Shown: piece after piece, positions 16,402-25,402 of the stretch
Layout: every line of letters starts with the position of its first letter
Numbering within the stretch: the first letter of the stretch is position 1
Assembly (NCBI GenBank): GCA_029246705.1
Contig: JAQWMQ010000034.1
Location: 124,001 to 188,000, forward strand
Origin: Phycisphaerales bacterium
GTDB lineage: Bacteria; Planctomycetota; Phycisphaerae; Phycisphaerales; SM1A02
Reading direction: 5' to 3'
Length of the DNA: 64,000 nucleotides
The notes under the pieces: model-generated
Told to the model about the DNA's origin: nothing
What the model saw: the letters and a program-made list of their open reading frames with translations, nothing else
Database searches by the model: none
Program-made: the position numbers and the translations under genes

Positions 16402-16541
16402 GTGGTTGCTCCCAGCCGCTGATGAGGCCTTCTTCACACTCGGCGGCGTTCGAGTGTCGGCGCACCAACAACGCGTGAAGCGGAGGGGAGCTACCCGATC
16501 ACCTTCCAGTCTTTTTTCGATCACCCCCTGATGACGAAAGA

Positions 16542-16569
16542 CAGGCGGTTCTCGTTGGAGAACCGCCTG
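16542..16569 (-). terminator. Terminator of dockerin gene 3
   Basis: CAGGCGGTTCTC (16542-16553), loop GTTG, GAGAACCGCCTG (16558-16569). On the minus strand it is followed by TCTTTC. Confidence 0.8.
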
Positions 16570-16654
16570 CATGCGATGGCTGCTCATTCGTTCCAGGAGA
16601 ACCTCGCACCCCCCCGGAGGTGCGGGTGTCACCCGGAACGGGAATCGGCTTGGT

Positions 16655-17488
16655 TCACTTCCAGGCGGCGAGGAGCATCGAGAGGTCGCCGCCACCGATC
16701 TTGCCGTTGCCGTCGAGGTCCAGTGCCGCTTCGGTGCCGTTCCAGCCGGACAGCAGTCGGGCGAGGTCCTGGCCGTCGATGATGCCGTCCCGGTTCAAGT
16801 CGGGTTGGGCGATCACCACGGGCTGGACATCGAATTCCACGTTGAATTCCGCCCATGACTCCTGCCAGTTGCCCGCATCGTTGTCGGTCTCGGCCAGTGC
16901 GGTTCCCTGGAAGCGGTAGAGGCCCGGCGCGAGTTCGAGCTCGAATTCCGCGCAGTTGCTGTTGCAGACGTCGGGACCGCAGCCGTCCCACTTCAGCAGT
17001 TCCGAGTCGCCGGTGGTGTCCACCTTGGAGAACAGCATCGCGACGTGGATGCTGCCGCGAAGGGTGGTGCCCATCCTGCAGAAACTGCCGGTCAGGACCG
17101 AGTGATTCTCGATGTTGATCCACACCGTGGCATCAGCCTGTGAATCCGAGGTCGCTTCCTGGTCCAGATCGGCCTGGCTCATGGCCCGGGCATAGCCCCA
17201 GGCGGTGAACCCGGTCTCGTCCGCACTGGCATCCACGGCGCCGTGGGCGGTGGCGGAGGCCATGGTGTCGGTGGTGGCGTTCACGAAGCTGCTCTGGGAG
17301 GCCATGGCCCAGTTGTCGCCGACATTGCCTTCATCCATCTCCGCTGCCTGAAGGTTCGCGACCAGGTCGCTGGCAACAGCGTGCGACTTGGATTCGAAGT
17401 GCATGTCATGGAACAGGCCGTCGGCCGCCGAGAGGCTCGAGCTGCACAGGGCGAGGGTCGAGACGCAGAGGAGGGTTGACTTGGTCAT
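16655..17488 (-). CDS. Secreted dockerin-tailed protein 3
   Basis: Protein of 277 residues. The signal peptide MTKSTLLCVSTLALCSSSLS ends near SAADG. The first half of the mature protein is Ala/Asp/Ser-rich (FVNATTDTMASATAHGAVDA), like the opening of dockerin protein 7. The second half has a Cys-containing segment (WDGCGPDVCNSNCAEFELEL) leading to APGLYRFQGTA. The tail has PDLNRDGIIDGQDLARLLSG and LDLDGNGKIGGGDLSMLLAA; the second loop is degenerate (GGG for VDG). No good Shine-Dalgarno precedes the ATG at 17488; it is chosen for the leader peptide. Confidence 0.78.
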   Translation of the reverse strand: MTKSTLLCVSTLALCSSSLSAADGLFHDMHFESKSHAVASDLVANLQAAEMDEGNVGDNWAMASQSSFVNATTDTMASATAHGAVDASADETGFTAWGYARAMSQADLDQEATSDSQADATVWINIENHSVLTGSFCRMGTTLRGSIHVAMLFSKVDTTGDSELLKWDGCGPDVCNSNCAEFELELAPGLYRFQGTALAETDNDAGNWQESWAEFNVEFDVQPVVIAQPDLNRDGIIDGQDLARLLSGWNGTEAALDLDGNGKIGGGDLSMLLAAWK

Positions 17489-17593
17489 GGTGGCGGTGCT
17501 CCGGGTAGGGATGTCGCAGGCAGGAATGATGGCTGTCACCCTCCATAGGCGTCCCCGGCGGCTTTGTGACACCGGTTGAACGAGGTTCCTCCG

Positions 17594-17632
17594 AAAAAAA
17601 CACCGCTTCCCGGGTGAACCCCGGCAGCGGTG
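17594..17632 (-). terminator. Terminator of dockerin gene 4
   Basis: On the minus strand CACCGCT (17632-17626) pairs with AGCGGTG (17607-17601) and a run of seven T follows. Confidence 0.85.
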
Positions 17633-17668
17633 GACCCGGAAGGGCTCCTGCTTGATGAGTCGGGGAAC

Positions 17669-18559
17669 TCAACCCGTCCAGCATCCGAGGACGATGGCCA
17701 GGTCCTGGCCATCGGTGACCCCGTCACCGTTCACATCGCCACCTCCGGCGGTACTGCCCCAGGCTCCGAGGATCCTGCCCAGATCGATGCCATCGACCTT
17801 GCCGTCACCGTTGATGTCCGCTGGGTTCGGTGCCTGGACCGGGGTGATCTGGAGGAGGGCTGCAGCCTCGGCCTTGGAGGTGTGCCAACCCAACCCGGTA
17901 TTCGCCGAGTTGAGGTAGCAGTAACTGCTGAAGTACAGCTGGTAGAACCCCGGCTCGACTTCGAGGGCGCCATCCGAGCACAGCTCGCCCGTATTCGAAC
18001 TGGCGTAATGATGCACCAGGCTGTCCATGTTCCAGTTGCCGTTCTCCAGCTTCCTGATGGCAAGCGTGGTGGTGTTGTTCGACAGTTCGTGGTTCGTGCA
18101 GAGCACGTAGTCGATCGTGGCCGGGGTTTCGATGTGGATGTGAAACTCACCGGTCGCCTGCGACCAGGCCTGGAATGGGACATGTTCCGTTCCGCTGTCC
18201 GCGATGCCATGGGTCAGCAGGTCGAGGGAGATGGTCGTCGAGGTGACCGCGGCGGTGCATTTGGCGCGCCCGTAGGCCATGCTGCCCTGGGTTCCGAGGC
18301 CGGGCATCTCGAATTCGATGGGCGTCTCGCTCACCTGATTCGCGCTGTAGGTGCCCAATGGATCCTCTCCGGTGTCCCATGATCCCGCGAGTGGATCGTC
18401 TGAATCACCAAGCAAGCCCGATCCGTTGATGATGCCGATGAAAGCGGAGATGTTGAAGGTCTCCTCCGGTTGATCCTCGGCGATCAGGGAAGTGGTCGTG
18501 AGACCTGCCAGGGTCATGATGAGGAGAGGCAAGGTTTTCTTGGTTTTGATGGTGTTCAT
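17669..18559 (-). CDS. Secreted dockerin-tailed protein 4
   Basis: Protein of 296 residues with the signal peptide MNTIKTKKTLPLLIMTLAGL plus TTTSLIAED. A Shine-Dalgarno GGAGGA lies 13 bases upstream, rather far; an alternative start at 18580 adds seven residues. The middle is beta-rich with paired cysteines. The tail has PADINGDGKVDGIDLGRILG and GDVNGDGVTDGQDLAIVLGC. The ...PGFYQLYFSSYCYL segment just before the tail resembles APGLYRFQGT of dockerin protein 3, so these neighbours probably share a domain and arose by tandem duplication. It is the first of the four minus-strand dockerin genes; an RdgC-like gene is divergent. Confidence 0.78.
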   Translation of the reverse strand: MNTIKTKKTLPLLIMTLAGLTTTSLIAEDQPEETFNISAFIGIINGSGLLGDSDDPLAGSWDTGEDPLGTYSANQVSETPIEFEMPGLGTQGSMAYGRAKCTAAVTSTTISLDLLTHGIADSGTEHVPFQAWSQATGEFHIHIETPATIDYVLCTNHELSNNTTTLAIRKLENGNWNMDSLVHHYASSNTGELCSDGALEVEPGFYQLYFSSYCYLNSANTGLGWHTSKAEAAALLQITPVQAPNPADINGDGKVDGIDLGRILGAWGSTAGGGDVNGDGVTDGQDLAIVLGCWTG

Positions 18560-18777
18560 GCGCAAGGCGGGATCCTCCATGTGTGTGCAGGGTTCAATCT
18601 GCGGAATTCAGGTGTTCATCCCTTGCTATGCACCCGGGGTTTTCCTGTGACATGGCAGTCCTGATTTCTCGTCTCAAAACGCCCGAAACCGACTTGATCG
18701 GTCCTCTTGGCTGGTCCGGACTGTGGACATCCTGTTCGGTCTGCATGTCTGCAGGCCTTCCCCACGAGCATCCTCGA

Positions 18778-20019
18778 ATGCCCTTTCTCAATGGAACCGT
18801 GACGTACGCTCGCTTCGCCGTGACCGGAGATGCCCCGACCCGCATCGACCAGACGGTGATCGACGCCTTTGCCGCAAACCCCGCTCGTCCGACCCCGGTG
18901 GGGGTTCCCCCCGGTCCCGAGGCGGGCTGGACGGCCGGACACCACATCCTCGACGAGAACTTCTCCATCGAGCGCATGGCCTTCGAGGGGTGGGTTCATG
19001 CAGGCATGCGGCTGGATGTCGTTCGGGTTCCCCCGGAAGTTCGCCGTGCCTACGTGGCGATCGCCGAACAGGCGCGAAGTGCTGCGATGGAGGAGGGTGC
19101 TCCGGGCTGGTTGTCTCGTACCGCGCGTCGGGAGGCTCGAGCCGAGGCCCAGCGGCAGTGGGAGGAGGAGGTCGGGCAGGGGCGTTATAGAAGCTCCAAA
19201 CTCGTTCCCTTCCTCTGGAACCCGGCAAAGCGAATCGTATTGACCCCCGCCACCAGCGACGCCGTCCTGGCGCCGATGCGGGATCTCTTCACGGCGACCT
19301 TCGGCGGGCGGCTCGAACCTCGATCCTCCGGCTCCCTCGCGCTCGACATGATCGCTTCGCAGGGCCTGCTGTCGTCCTTCGAGGATGCTCGGCCCGACAG
19401 CATCGGGCGTGCGCCCGCGGGTGGACAGGAGGGGCATCCCGAAGTGCCCTGGGCGTCCGGCGGTCCTGAACCCAAGGACTTCCTCGGCAACGTCTTCCTG
19501 CTCTGGCTCTGGTGGCGTTTCGAGACCGGCGAGGGGCTCATCGATCCACCGAATGGACGTCCGATCGGAATCACCATCGACCGATCCCTCGAAAGCGAAT
19601 GCGCCTGGGGGCTGAATGGCCGCCAGACCCTGACGGGTGAGGGGCCGACGAGCTGGGCGGAATCCCGCATCGCGGTCGCCAATGGCAAGTGGCCCCGGCG
19701 CATCGGGTTGCTGGTTTCAGATGGCGAGTATGACTGGGCCTGCACCCTGCAGGGAGATCGCTTCACGGTCAGTGGTCTTCGACTGCCGCGTGCGGAAGCA
19801 CCCGCTGCGACTCCCGCGGAGGCGGCGCTTCAGCGAATCGACTCCATCGCCTCGTTCGATCAAGCGCTCCTCGGGCTCTACCAGACCTTCATCACGGAAC
19901 GATTTGCACCCAACTGGCCGACGGTTCGGGGGCAGATAGGCGATTGGTTGAATGCTCGAACCCGAGAGGCCGTCGCGGTTGAACCGAAAGTACGCTCGGA
20001 GACGGCAACCGAGGTTTGA
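18778..20019 (+). CDS. RdgC-like protein (recombination-associated family), putative
   Basis: Protein of 413 residues without a signal peptide. The beginning MPFLNGTVTYARFAV, the middle FLWNPAKRIVLTPATSDAVL with a following LFTATFGGRLEPRSS, and the FLGNVFLLWLWWRFETGEGL segment resemble the divergent RdgC-like proteins of delta-proteobacteria and planctomycetes. Classical RdgC forms a DNA-clamping ring that modulates RecA. This match is by recall of the sequence pattern only. I chose the ATG at 18778 because conserved sequence starts there; it lacks a clear Shine-Dalgarno sequence. It interrupts the dockerin-gene region and is divergent from dockerin gene 4. Confidence 0.55.
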   Translation: MPFLNGTVTYARFAVTGDAPTRIDQTVIDAFAANPARPTPVGVPPGPEAGWTAGHHILDENFSIERMAFEGWVHAGMRLDVVRVPPEVRRAYVAIAEQARSAAMEEGAPGWLSRTARREARAEAQRQWEEEVGQGRYRSSKLVPFLWNPAKRIVLTPATSDAVLAPMRDLFTATFGGRLEPRSSGSLALDMIASQGLLSSFEDARPDSIGRAPAGGQEGHPEVPWASGGPEPKDFLGNVFLLWLWWRFETGEGLIDPPNGRPIGITIDRSLESECAWGLNGRQTLTGEGPTSWAESRIAVANGKWPRRIGLLVSDGEYDWACTLQGDRFTVSGLRLPRAEAPAATPAEAALQRIDSIASFDQALLGLYQTFITERFAPNWPTVRGQIGDWLNARTREAVAVEPKVRSETATEV

Positions 20020-20205
20020 AGCGCCCAGGAGCTCGACGGCCCGGGGCAGGCTGACCGCCCGCCGGGCATATCAGGTCGAAGCTCCGTTGATGAAGAGTCA
20101 CCGGGACAAGGGTCAGCACTTTTTTCATCGAAATCGCATGCACGCTGTCCGATCCACTCGGGAACTGAATAGCTGTTCCTGAGACACGTGGTGGTGCTCT
20201 ATCTG

Positions 20206-20249
20206 CAACGACGCGCGCTGGTGAAGAACCGGCGCGCGTCGTTGTTTTT
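20206..20249 (+). terminator. Intrinsic terminator after the RdgC-like gene
   Basis: CAACGACGCGCGC (20206-20218) pairs with GCGCGCGTCGTTG (20232-20244), followed by TTTTT. Confidence 0.9.
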
Positions 20250-20479
20250 GCGGAGTGGGCGCGAATTGGCTCCCTAGACGTCTGAACACGATTGGTGACG
20301 GAGCAATCCCGAGCTTCGAAGAGATTCGTGCGGGTTTTTCGTGTCGTGTTGAAATGTCCCTTTATTCATGCGTTTTGCGCCTGTTTTCCTGAGAGATCAC
20401 AGTTGGATCACCGTAATAGGCCTGATTCGGGATCAACTCTGATTCCGGCATGAACTCTTCTCATCAAGGGCATTCCACC
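20250..20479 (+). other. Intergenic region before dockerin gene 5
   Basis: No gene seen. The stretch 20320-20410 is less GC-rich than its surroundings and may contain the promoter of the next gene; I could not identify clear -35/-10 elements. AAGGG at 20466-20470 is the ribosome binding site of the next gene. Confidence 0.4.
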
Positions 20480-22966
20480 ATGATCCTCACTACTCGAAAA
20501 TCAAATGCATTCGGCTTCAGTGTTCTGGCCTTCATGGCGTCACTCGGGACAACCTCGCTGGTTTCCGCCGACGTGTTGACCGTCGGTCCCACGGGTACAA
20601 GTCAGTTCCAGCAGATCCAGTCGGCAATCGATGCGGCTCAACATGGTGACACCATCGTGGTCGCTCCCGGGTCCTATTCCGTCCCGGTAGCGGGGACGGT
20701 TGCCGATCTTCAAGGAAAGCGAATCACCCTGCAGTCGTCACACGGACCGGGATGGACCACGATTGCATATCGGGCCGATTCGACCACCACCGGACGGGGC
20801 ATTCGCTGCAGCAGCTTCGAGACCGAGGAGACCGTCATCGAGGGTTTTCGGTTCATGTTGCTCGGGGACAAGCCTGATCTGCTTGCGTTGGTCGACGGCC
20901 CGGGGCTCCTGATCGAACAGGCGTCGCCCACGATCCTGAACTGTTCCTTCGAGTCCAGCTGCGGAGGCTTCGGTGGCGCGGTGACCCTGAGGGGATCGAA
21001 CTCGCGCTTCGAGCACTGCACCTTCTCCAACAACTGGGGGGAGGATGGTGGGGCGATCGCTCTCCACGAAACATCGGATGCGACGTTCATCAGCTGCAGT
21101 TTCGACATGAATGAGGCCAAGTGGGATGGTGGTGCCGTCCTGGTCGGTGGTTCCAGCATCGGTCGGTTCGATGATTGTCGATTCAACCAGAACAAGGCGC
21201 TCAAGTCCGGAGGTGGAATCTTCGCGGGCGGCACTTTCATGCAGATCGCGAACTGCGAGTTCAACGAGAACAATGCCGGGAATGGTGGAGGAGCGATCGG
21301 TGCCTGGGTCACGAGTGTTTTCGCCGAGTCCACCACATTCTCGCGGAACAGTGTGGAGGAGCCCACGATCTACAACGACGTCACGGGCGGTGGTGCGATC
21401 AGCTACTCCCTGTGCACGATGGAACTCCTCAACTGCCATTTCGATGAGAACCTCACCAAAGGATTCAATCCGGGCGACGGCAGTGATGGTGGCGCGATCC
21501 GGCAGTCCTATGAATCGTTTCTGTACTGCACCGCATGTAGTTTCACCAGCAACGTGACCGGGGGGAGCGGGGGAGCGATCTACAGTACCGATTCCCTCGT
21601 CTTGATCACTGAATCATCGATCCTGAACAACGCCTCATTCGGTGGTTCCGGTGGCGGTCTTTTCATGGACGGTGGTATCGCGGACGTCACCGACACCGAG
21701 TTCGTCGGCGGTTGGGCGGCATGGGGATACGGTGCCGGCGCATTCAACAGGTTCGGCTCGGTCGTGTTGTACGAACGCTGCCAGTTCAGCCAGGGGTTGG
21801 CCCTGATCGGTGGAGGCGCGGTCGCCCAGATCGATTCCGAGGCGCGCTACCTGCAATGCACGTTCGAGAACGCAGTCTCCGATGAATCCGGTGGTGCGAT
21901 GTACAACGAGGACTCGAACGTCCTGGTCGATGACTGCCTCTTCAGTGGATCGGAGGCGGCCTATGCCGGCCACGCCATGTACAACAGTGGTGGCCGGGTG
22001 GAACTGATGAGGACGATCATTCGCGATCATGTCTATGCGGGTGCCTTTCATGGGTATGCGATCCACAACACCAATGGTGCACTCGCCGACTCGATCGATG
22101 GTTCCTTCTGCAACAACCTGCCCGATCACGTGCTGGGTACGCCGCTCACGGGCATGGGCAACATCTTCGAGTCCGATTGCCCTTCGAACTTCCCCAGGCC
22201 GAACGGTATCTCCCATCTCCAGACATACGATCCCTACGTTCGGGCTGAAGTCGAGTCGAACGGGTCCGTTCTCGAGCATGTTTCCGGTGGATACGGTGTC
22301 GAGGCTCGTGCTCGACTCAACAACTCGCCGTTTCCACCCTTCGCCCACGCGGAATCAGTCGGCGTCATCACCGGCTATGAACGACGAAGTTCCGGCATGA
22401 GCTACTCACTCAGTACCGAAGCGGATCTCCATGCTCTGGCCACCACCGTGAATCCCACGATGGAATGCAGTGGATCCGTCTACGCGGACACGATCGTCAC
22501 CATCGAGACCGACAGGAACGAGATGCTCGAATTGAACATCAAGGGTCTGGGTGCCGCGGGCATGCATGAAACCTGGCATCAACGGTCGGTGATGGTCGAA
22601 GTGTACGACGCCAACACCTTCTCGGTGGTGGATCCGATCGTCATCGGCGACATCAACGAGGCGTGGAGGTACTCACTTCCCGCAGGCGGCAGGTACCACG
22701 TTTCCACTCAAATCGAGGTGTCGGGTTCCGCAAGACATGTCCTTCCCGGAGGATCCTCGGGTGTCGAACGTGCCTTCGAGGAGAACTGGCGCGTGAACAT
22801 CGACTTCACGATCCTGGGTGACATCGGCAACGATGGCGTCGTGGACGGCGCCGATCTCTCCGCCATGCTCGGAAGCTGGGGTTCGGATGCCCAGGAAAGC
22901 GACCTGAATGGAGACGGCATCGTCGACGGGGGTGACATGGCGATCCTTCTCGGCAACTGGGGCTGA
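20480..22966 (+). CDS. Secreted parallel beta-helix protein with dockerin tail (5)
   Basis: Protein of 828 residues. After the signal peptide (MILTTRKSNAFGFSVLAFMA...SA) it begins DVLTVGPTGTSQFQQIQSAI, then DAAQHGDTIVVAPGSYS, the usual opening of right-handed parallel beta-helix (pectate-lyase fold) proteins. Residues about 120-560 are a run of repeats of the form (C/S)xFxxNxAxxxGGAI, as in polymorphic-outer-membrane-like repeats. The tail has GDIGNDGVVDGADLSAMLGS and SDLNGDGIVDGGDMAILLGN. It probably binds or acts on an extracellular polysaccharide, or acts as an adhesin; no catalytic residues are identifiable. ATG 20450 is an alternative start. Confidence 0.85.
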   Translation: MILTTRKSNAFGFSVLAFMASLGTTSLVSADVLTVGPTGTSQFQQIQSAIDAAQHGDTIVVAPGSYSVPVAGTVADLQGKRITLQSSHGPGWTTIAYRADSTTTGRGIRCSSFETEETVIEGFRFMLLGDKPDLLALVDGPGLLIEQASPTILNCSFESSCGGFGGAVTLRGSNSRFEHCTFSNNWGEDGGAIALHETSDATFISCSFDMNEAKWDGGAVLVGGSSIGRFDDCRFNQNKALKSGGGIFAGGTFMQIANCEFNENNAGNGGGAIGAWVTSVFAESTTFSRNSVEEPTIYNDVTGGGAISYSLCTMELLNCHFDENLTKGFNPGDGSDGGAIRQSYESFLYCTACSFTSNVTGGSGGAIYSTDSLVLITESSILNNASFGGSGGGLFMDGGIADVTDTEFVGGWAAWGYGAGAFNRFGSVVLYERCQFSQGLALIGGGAVAQIDSEARYLQCTFENAVSDESGGAMYNEDSNVLVDDCLFSGSEAAYAGHAMYNSGGRVELMRTIIRDHVYAGAFHGYAIHNTNGALADSIDGSFCNNLPDHVLGTPLTGMGNIFESDCPSNFPRPNGISHLQTYDPYVRAEVESNGSVLEHVSGGYGVEARARLNNSPFPPFAHAESVGVITGYERRSSGMSYSLSTEADLHALATTVNPTMECSGSVYADTIVTIETDRNEMLELNIKGLGAAGMHETWHQRSVMVEVYDANTFSVVDPIVIGDINEAWRYSLPAGGRYHVSTQIEVSGSARHVLPGGSSGVERAFEENWRVNIDFTILGDIGNDGVVDGADLSAMLGSWGSDAQESDLNGDGIVDGGDMAILLGNWG

Positions 22967-22997
22967 TCCTGAACGATCGCATCATGGCTTCTTGCCG

Positions 22998-23041
22998 AAG
23001 CACGCGCGCTGGAAGACTGCTTCCGGCGCGCGTGCTTTTTC
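22998..23041 (+). terminator. Intrinsic terminator after dockerin gene 5
   Basis: A stem of about 18 pairs (AAGCACGCGCGC... with ...GCGCGCGTGCTT, loop ACTG), then a T-run. Its arms share the ACGCGCGCTGG/CCGGCGCGCGT core with the terminator at 20206-20249. Confidence 0.93.
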
Positions 23042-23323
23042 TGTGGGCCTTGGCGTGTGTGACATGCAGATCACGGGTCCGCGGTTTCCGGGTTCGATTC
23101 TCCCCTCTCGATTGAAACGGCCTGCAGCGTGATCCAACATCGCTTTCGTCTGGCGGGATTCATCGGAATCCCGGGGATCGATCCGCTCCTCCGGGTGGAT
23201 AAGCATCGGTCTCGCGACAGCCATGGATGATCTTCATTGTTTCCGCATGTTCGATTGCAGGTGTCCATCGTGCCGATGTACAACAGTGGACCTGGATATT
23301 CGTGTTCGGCTCGAAGGAGAAAG
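23042..23323 (+). other. Intergenic region before dockerin gene 6
   Basis: Nothing coding is seen. AAGGAGA at 23314-23320 is the ribosome binding site of the next gene. The GGGTTCGATTCTCCCC stretch near 23090 looks like a tRNA T-arm but has no cloverleaf around it. Confidence 0.5.
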
Positions 23324-24970
23324 ATGAAAGAGATGACCGGAATCATCCGTATGTCGCTTGCAGGCCTGGTTTCCACCATGGTGGTCCCGGCCCTGTCCCA
23401 TGCCCAGAACCAGACTGAGGATCTCTCGCCGATGATCCTGGGCGAGACGCCCTTCAACGTCACGATCGAGCAGATCGACTGGAAGAGCGACCCCCTCGGT
23501 ACCGTCCACTCCGCGGCGGTCGGCGCGGTCCATGAGCAGGCGATCATCATCGGGGGCATGTCCGCAGGCATGCACGACTTCACCTGCGATGCTGGTGACA
23601 ACTTTCCCAGCACGATCTTCAATCACACCATCTACATGGTCGATGCCCAGAACCAGACGACCGATGCACGACTGTTGGACGAGAAAAGCACCGGACTCGA
23701 CGCCGAGCAGATCGCCGCCATGGCGTCGATCAACACCCTGTACGAGGAAGTCGATGGCAAGCTCCTGGTGGTTGGTGGTTACGGCATCGACACCAATGGG
23801 GACTACGTCACCTTCGACAGCCTGCGCGTCTTCGACATAGCCGGCGTGATCGGCTGGGTGGGTGGTGATGGTTCCCTCCTCGCGGATCACGTGACGTTCC
23901 ATGCTCCGCCCGCCAACACCCCGAGTGATCTCGCGGACGACTTCTTCACCGTGACCGGCGGCATCATGCTGAAGAAGGGTGATGAATACTGGCTGTGTCT
24001 CGGACAGAACTTCCAGGGCGGGTACATCGACGGTAGTGACTGTCCTCCCACCTATGACCAGGTCTACACCAAGAGCATTCGTCGATTCCGATTGGACGTT
24101 GGTGATCCCAATGCCGAGCCCGAGTTCATCGGGGCCACTGCGGAACCGCCCACGTGGGCCCGCCGCCGCGACCTCAACATCCTGCCCGCCCGGGTCCCCG
24201 GTGGCGAAATCGGCGGGGTGGCGCTTGCCGGGGTCTTCACCGACTTCACCGGCGGCTATCCCGGAATCTGGACGGTGCCCATCGTCATCAACGGTAATGG
24301 CACCATGTCGATGGATGATCCCACCGATCCGAGTGCGCTTCGACAGGGTTTCAACGCCTACAACTCGGGGCGCTTGACGTTGTGGTCCGAATCTCGCCAG
24401 GAGAACTGGTTCCTGACCTTCGGTGGGCTCGGCTACCAGGTGCTCTGGAACGGCGAACTCTATCCGGACCCGACGATTCCATACTCCAACGACGTCATGG
24501 CGGTGCGCTACCGGCCCGAAAGCAACGAGTGGTCCCAGCACCTGCTCGGATCGACGTACCCCGACATCTACAGCTCCACCGGTGAACTCTACTTCCACGG
24601 AACCGAGTCCCTGACGATCCCTCGTGTCCCGATCTCTCCAGAAGGTCTCTACGACCTTGATTCGATCACCGAGCCGACCGTCATCGCCTGGATCTACGGC
24701 GGAATCCTTTCGACGGGGCAGGCGATCGTGACCAGCGGCGAGACCTTCGCCTCGAACTATCTCTTCAAGGTCATCGTGGAACCGGTCGATACCTGCATCG
24801 GCGATCTGGACAAGAACGGAATCGTCAATGGAGCCGACCTGCTCATGTTGCTTGGGCACTGGGGCAAGGTCGACCAGCGCAAACAGGTGATTGCCGATCT
24901 GAATGATGACGGCATCGTCAACGAACAGGACCTCACGATCCTGCTGAGTGACTGGGGACCGTGCCAGTGA
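23324..24970 (+). CDS. Secreted kelch-like protein with dockerin tail (6)
   Basis: Protein of 548 residues with the signal peptide MKEMTGIIRMSLAGLVSTMV plus VPALSHAQ. The mature part has several beta-propeller-like strands with Gly-Gly turns (EQAIIIGGMSAG, KLLVVGGYGID, WFLTFGGLGYQV, IAWIYGGILSTG), suggesting a kelch-type propeller. The tail has IGDLDKNGIVNGADLLMLLG and ADLNDDGIVNEQDLTILLSD; VN replaces the usual VD in both loops. The Shine-Dalgarno AAGGAGA decides the start at 23324. The next gene (+) starts 133 bases later. Confidence 0.78.
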   Translation: MKEMTGIIRMSLAGLVSTMVVPALSHAQNQTEDLSPMILGETPFNVTIEQIDWKSDPLGTVHSAAVGAVHEQAIIIGGMSAGMHDFTCDAGDNFPSTIFNHTIYMVDAQNQTTDARLLDEKSTGLDAEQIAAMASINTLYEEVDGKLLVVGGYGIDTNGDYVTFDSLRVFDIAGVIGWVGGDGSLLADHVTFHAPPANTPSDLADDFFTVTGGIMLKKGDEYWLCLGQNFQGGYIDGSDCPPTYDQVYTKSIRRFRLDVGDPNAEPEFIGATAEPPTWARRRDLNILPARVPGGEIGGVALAGVFTDFTGGYPGIWTVPIVINGNGTMSMDDPTDPSALRQGFNAYNSGRLTLWSESRQENWFLTFGGLGYQVLWNGELYPDPTIPYSNDVMAVRYRPESNEWSQHLLGSTYPDIYSSTGELYFHGTESLTIPRVPISPEGLYDLDSITEPTVIAWIYGGILSTGQAIVTSGETFASNYLFKVIVEPVDTCIGDLDKNGIVNGADLLMLLGHWGKVDQRKQVIADLNDDGIVNEQDLTILLSDWGPCQ

Positions 24971-25103
24971 AGCTTCGTTGAAAGAGGCTCCGAAACCGAC
25001 TCCCTGACGTCGGTTGAAATTTCATGATCTCTTGGAGACACCCGTCCGCGGCAGGCCATGTCCTGACGGGGACATCGTCATGCCTTTTCAAGGGAGCTCA
25101 TTC

Positions 25104-25304
25104 GTGACAACCATCACGCACAGTCTTCTCGCCATTTGCTTCGTTGGCCTGCTCTGCACTTCCCTCACGGCGCAGGAGGTGCCGGGCGACGCGTCCGCAC
25201 TGCAACAGATACGCGAAGGCAACCGGGACTTCGCACTCGAATCCTTCGCGCACATTCAATGTGACAAGCCGAACCTGGCCTATTCGCCGCTGGCCGGCGT
25301 CTGA
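25104..25304 (+). pseudogene. Serpin-like N-terminal fragment with signal peptide
   Basis: A GTG at 25104 with AGGGAG (25091-25096) opens a 66-residue frame: a good signal peptide (MTTITHSLLAICFVGLLCTS plus LTAQE), then LQQIREGNRDFALESFAHIQ followed by CDKPNLAYSPLAGV and a stop. The pattern N.DFAL..F......PNL.YSPL is that of helix A and strand 6B of serpins (NxFALDLYRxL...NxFFSPxS), so this looks like a secreted serpin cut right after its first 40 mature residues. About 40 bases later comes a terminator-like hairpin, and no further serpin sequence is seen. It may be a decayed gene or a short exported peptide. The serpin link is from pattern recall. Confidence 0.4.
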
Positions 25305-25341
25305 GGGCGCCTGATACGAACATATTTTTCCTCCGGCCTCT

Positions 25342-25372
25342 CGCCCGGTTTCACCGGGCGCGTTGCTTTTGT
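25342..25372 (+). terminator. Hairpin after the serpin-like fragment
   Basis: CGCCCGG (25342-25348), loop TTTCA, CCGGGCG (25354-25360), then CGTTGCTTTT. It may also help end the minus-strand gene at 25403. Confidence 0.65.
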
Positions 25373-25402
25373 CCGGGTGCGTCGCTTTTCAATGCGAAGG
25401 AC

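Noticed and set aside
23088-23105. T-arm-like GGGTTCGATTCTCCCC
   Set aside because: No acceptor stem, D-arm or anticodon arm can be formed around it, so it is not a tRNA.
23234-24859. 541-residue open frame on the minus strand opposite dockerin gene 6
   Set aside because: The + strand frame has a signal peptide, ribosome binding site and dockerin tail; the opposite frame has none.
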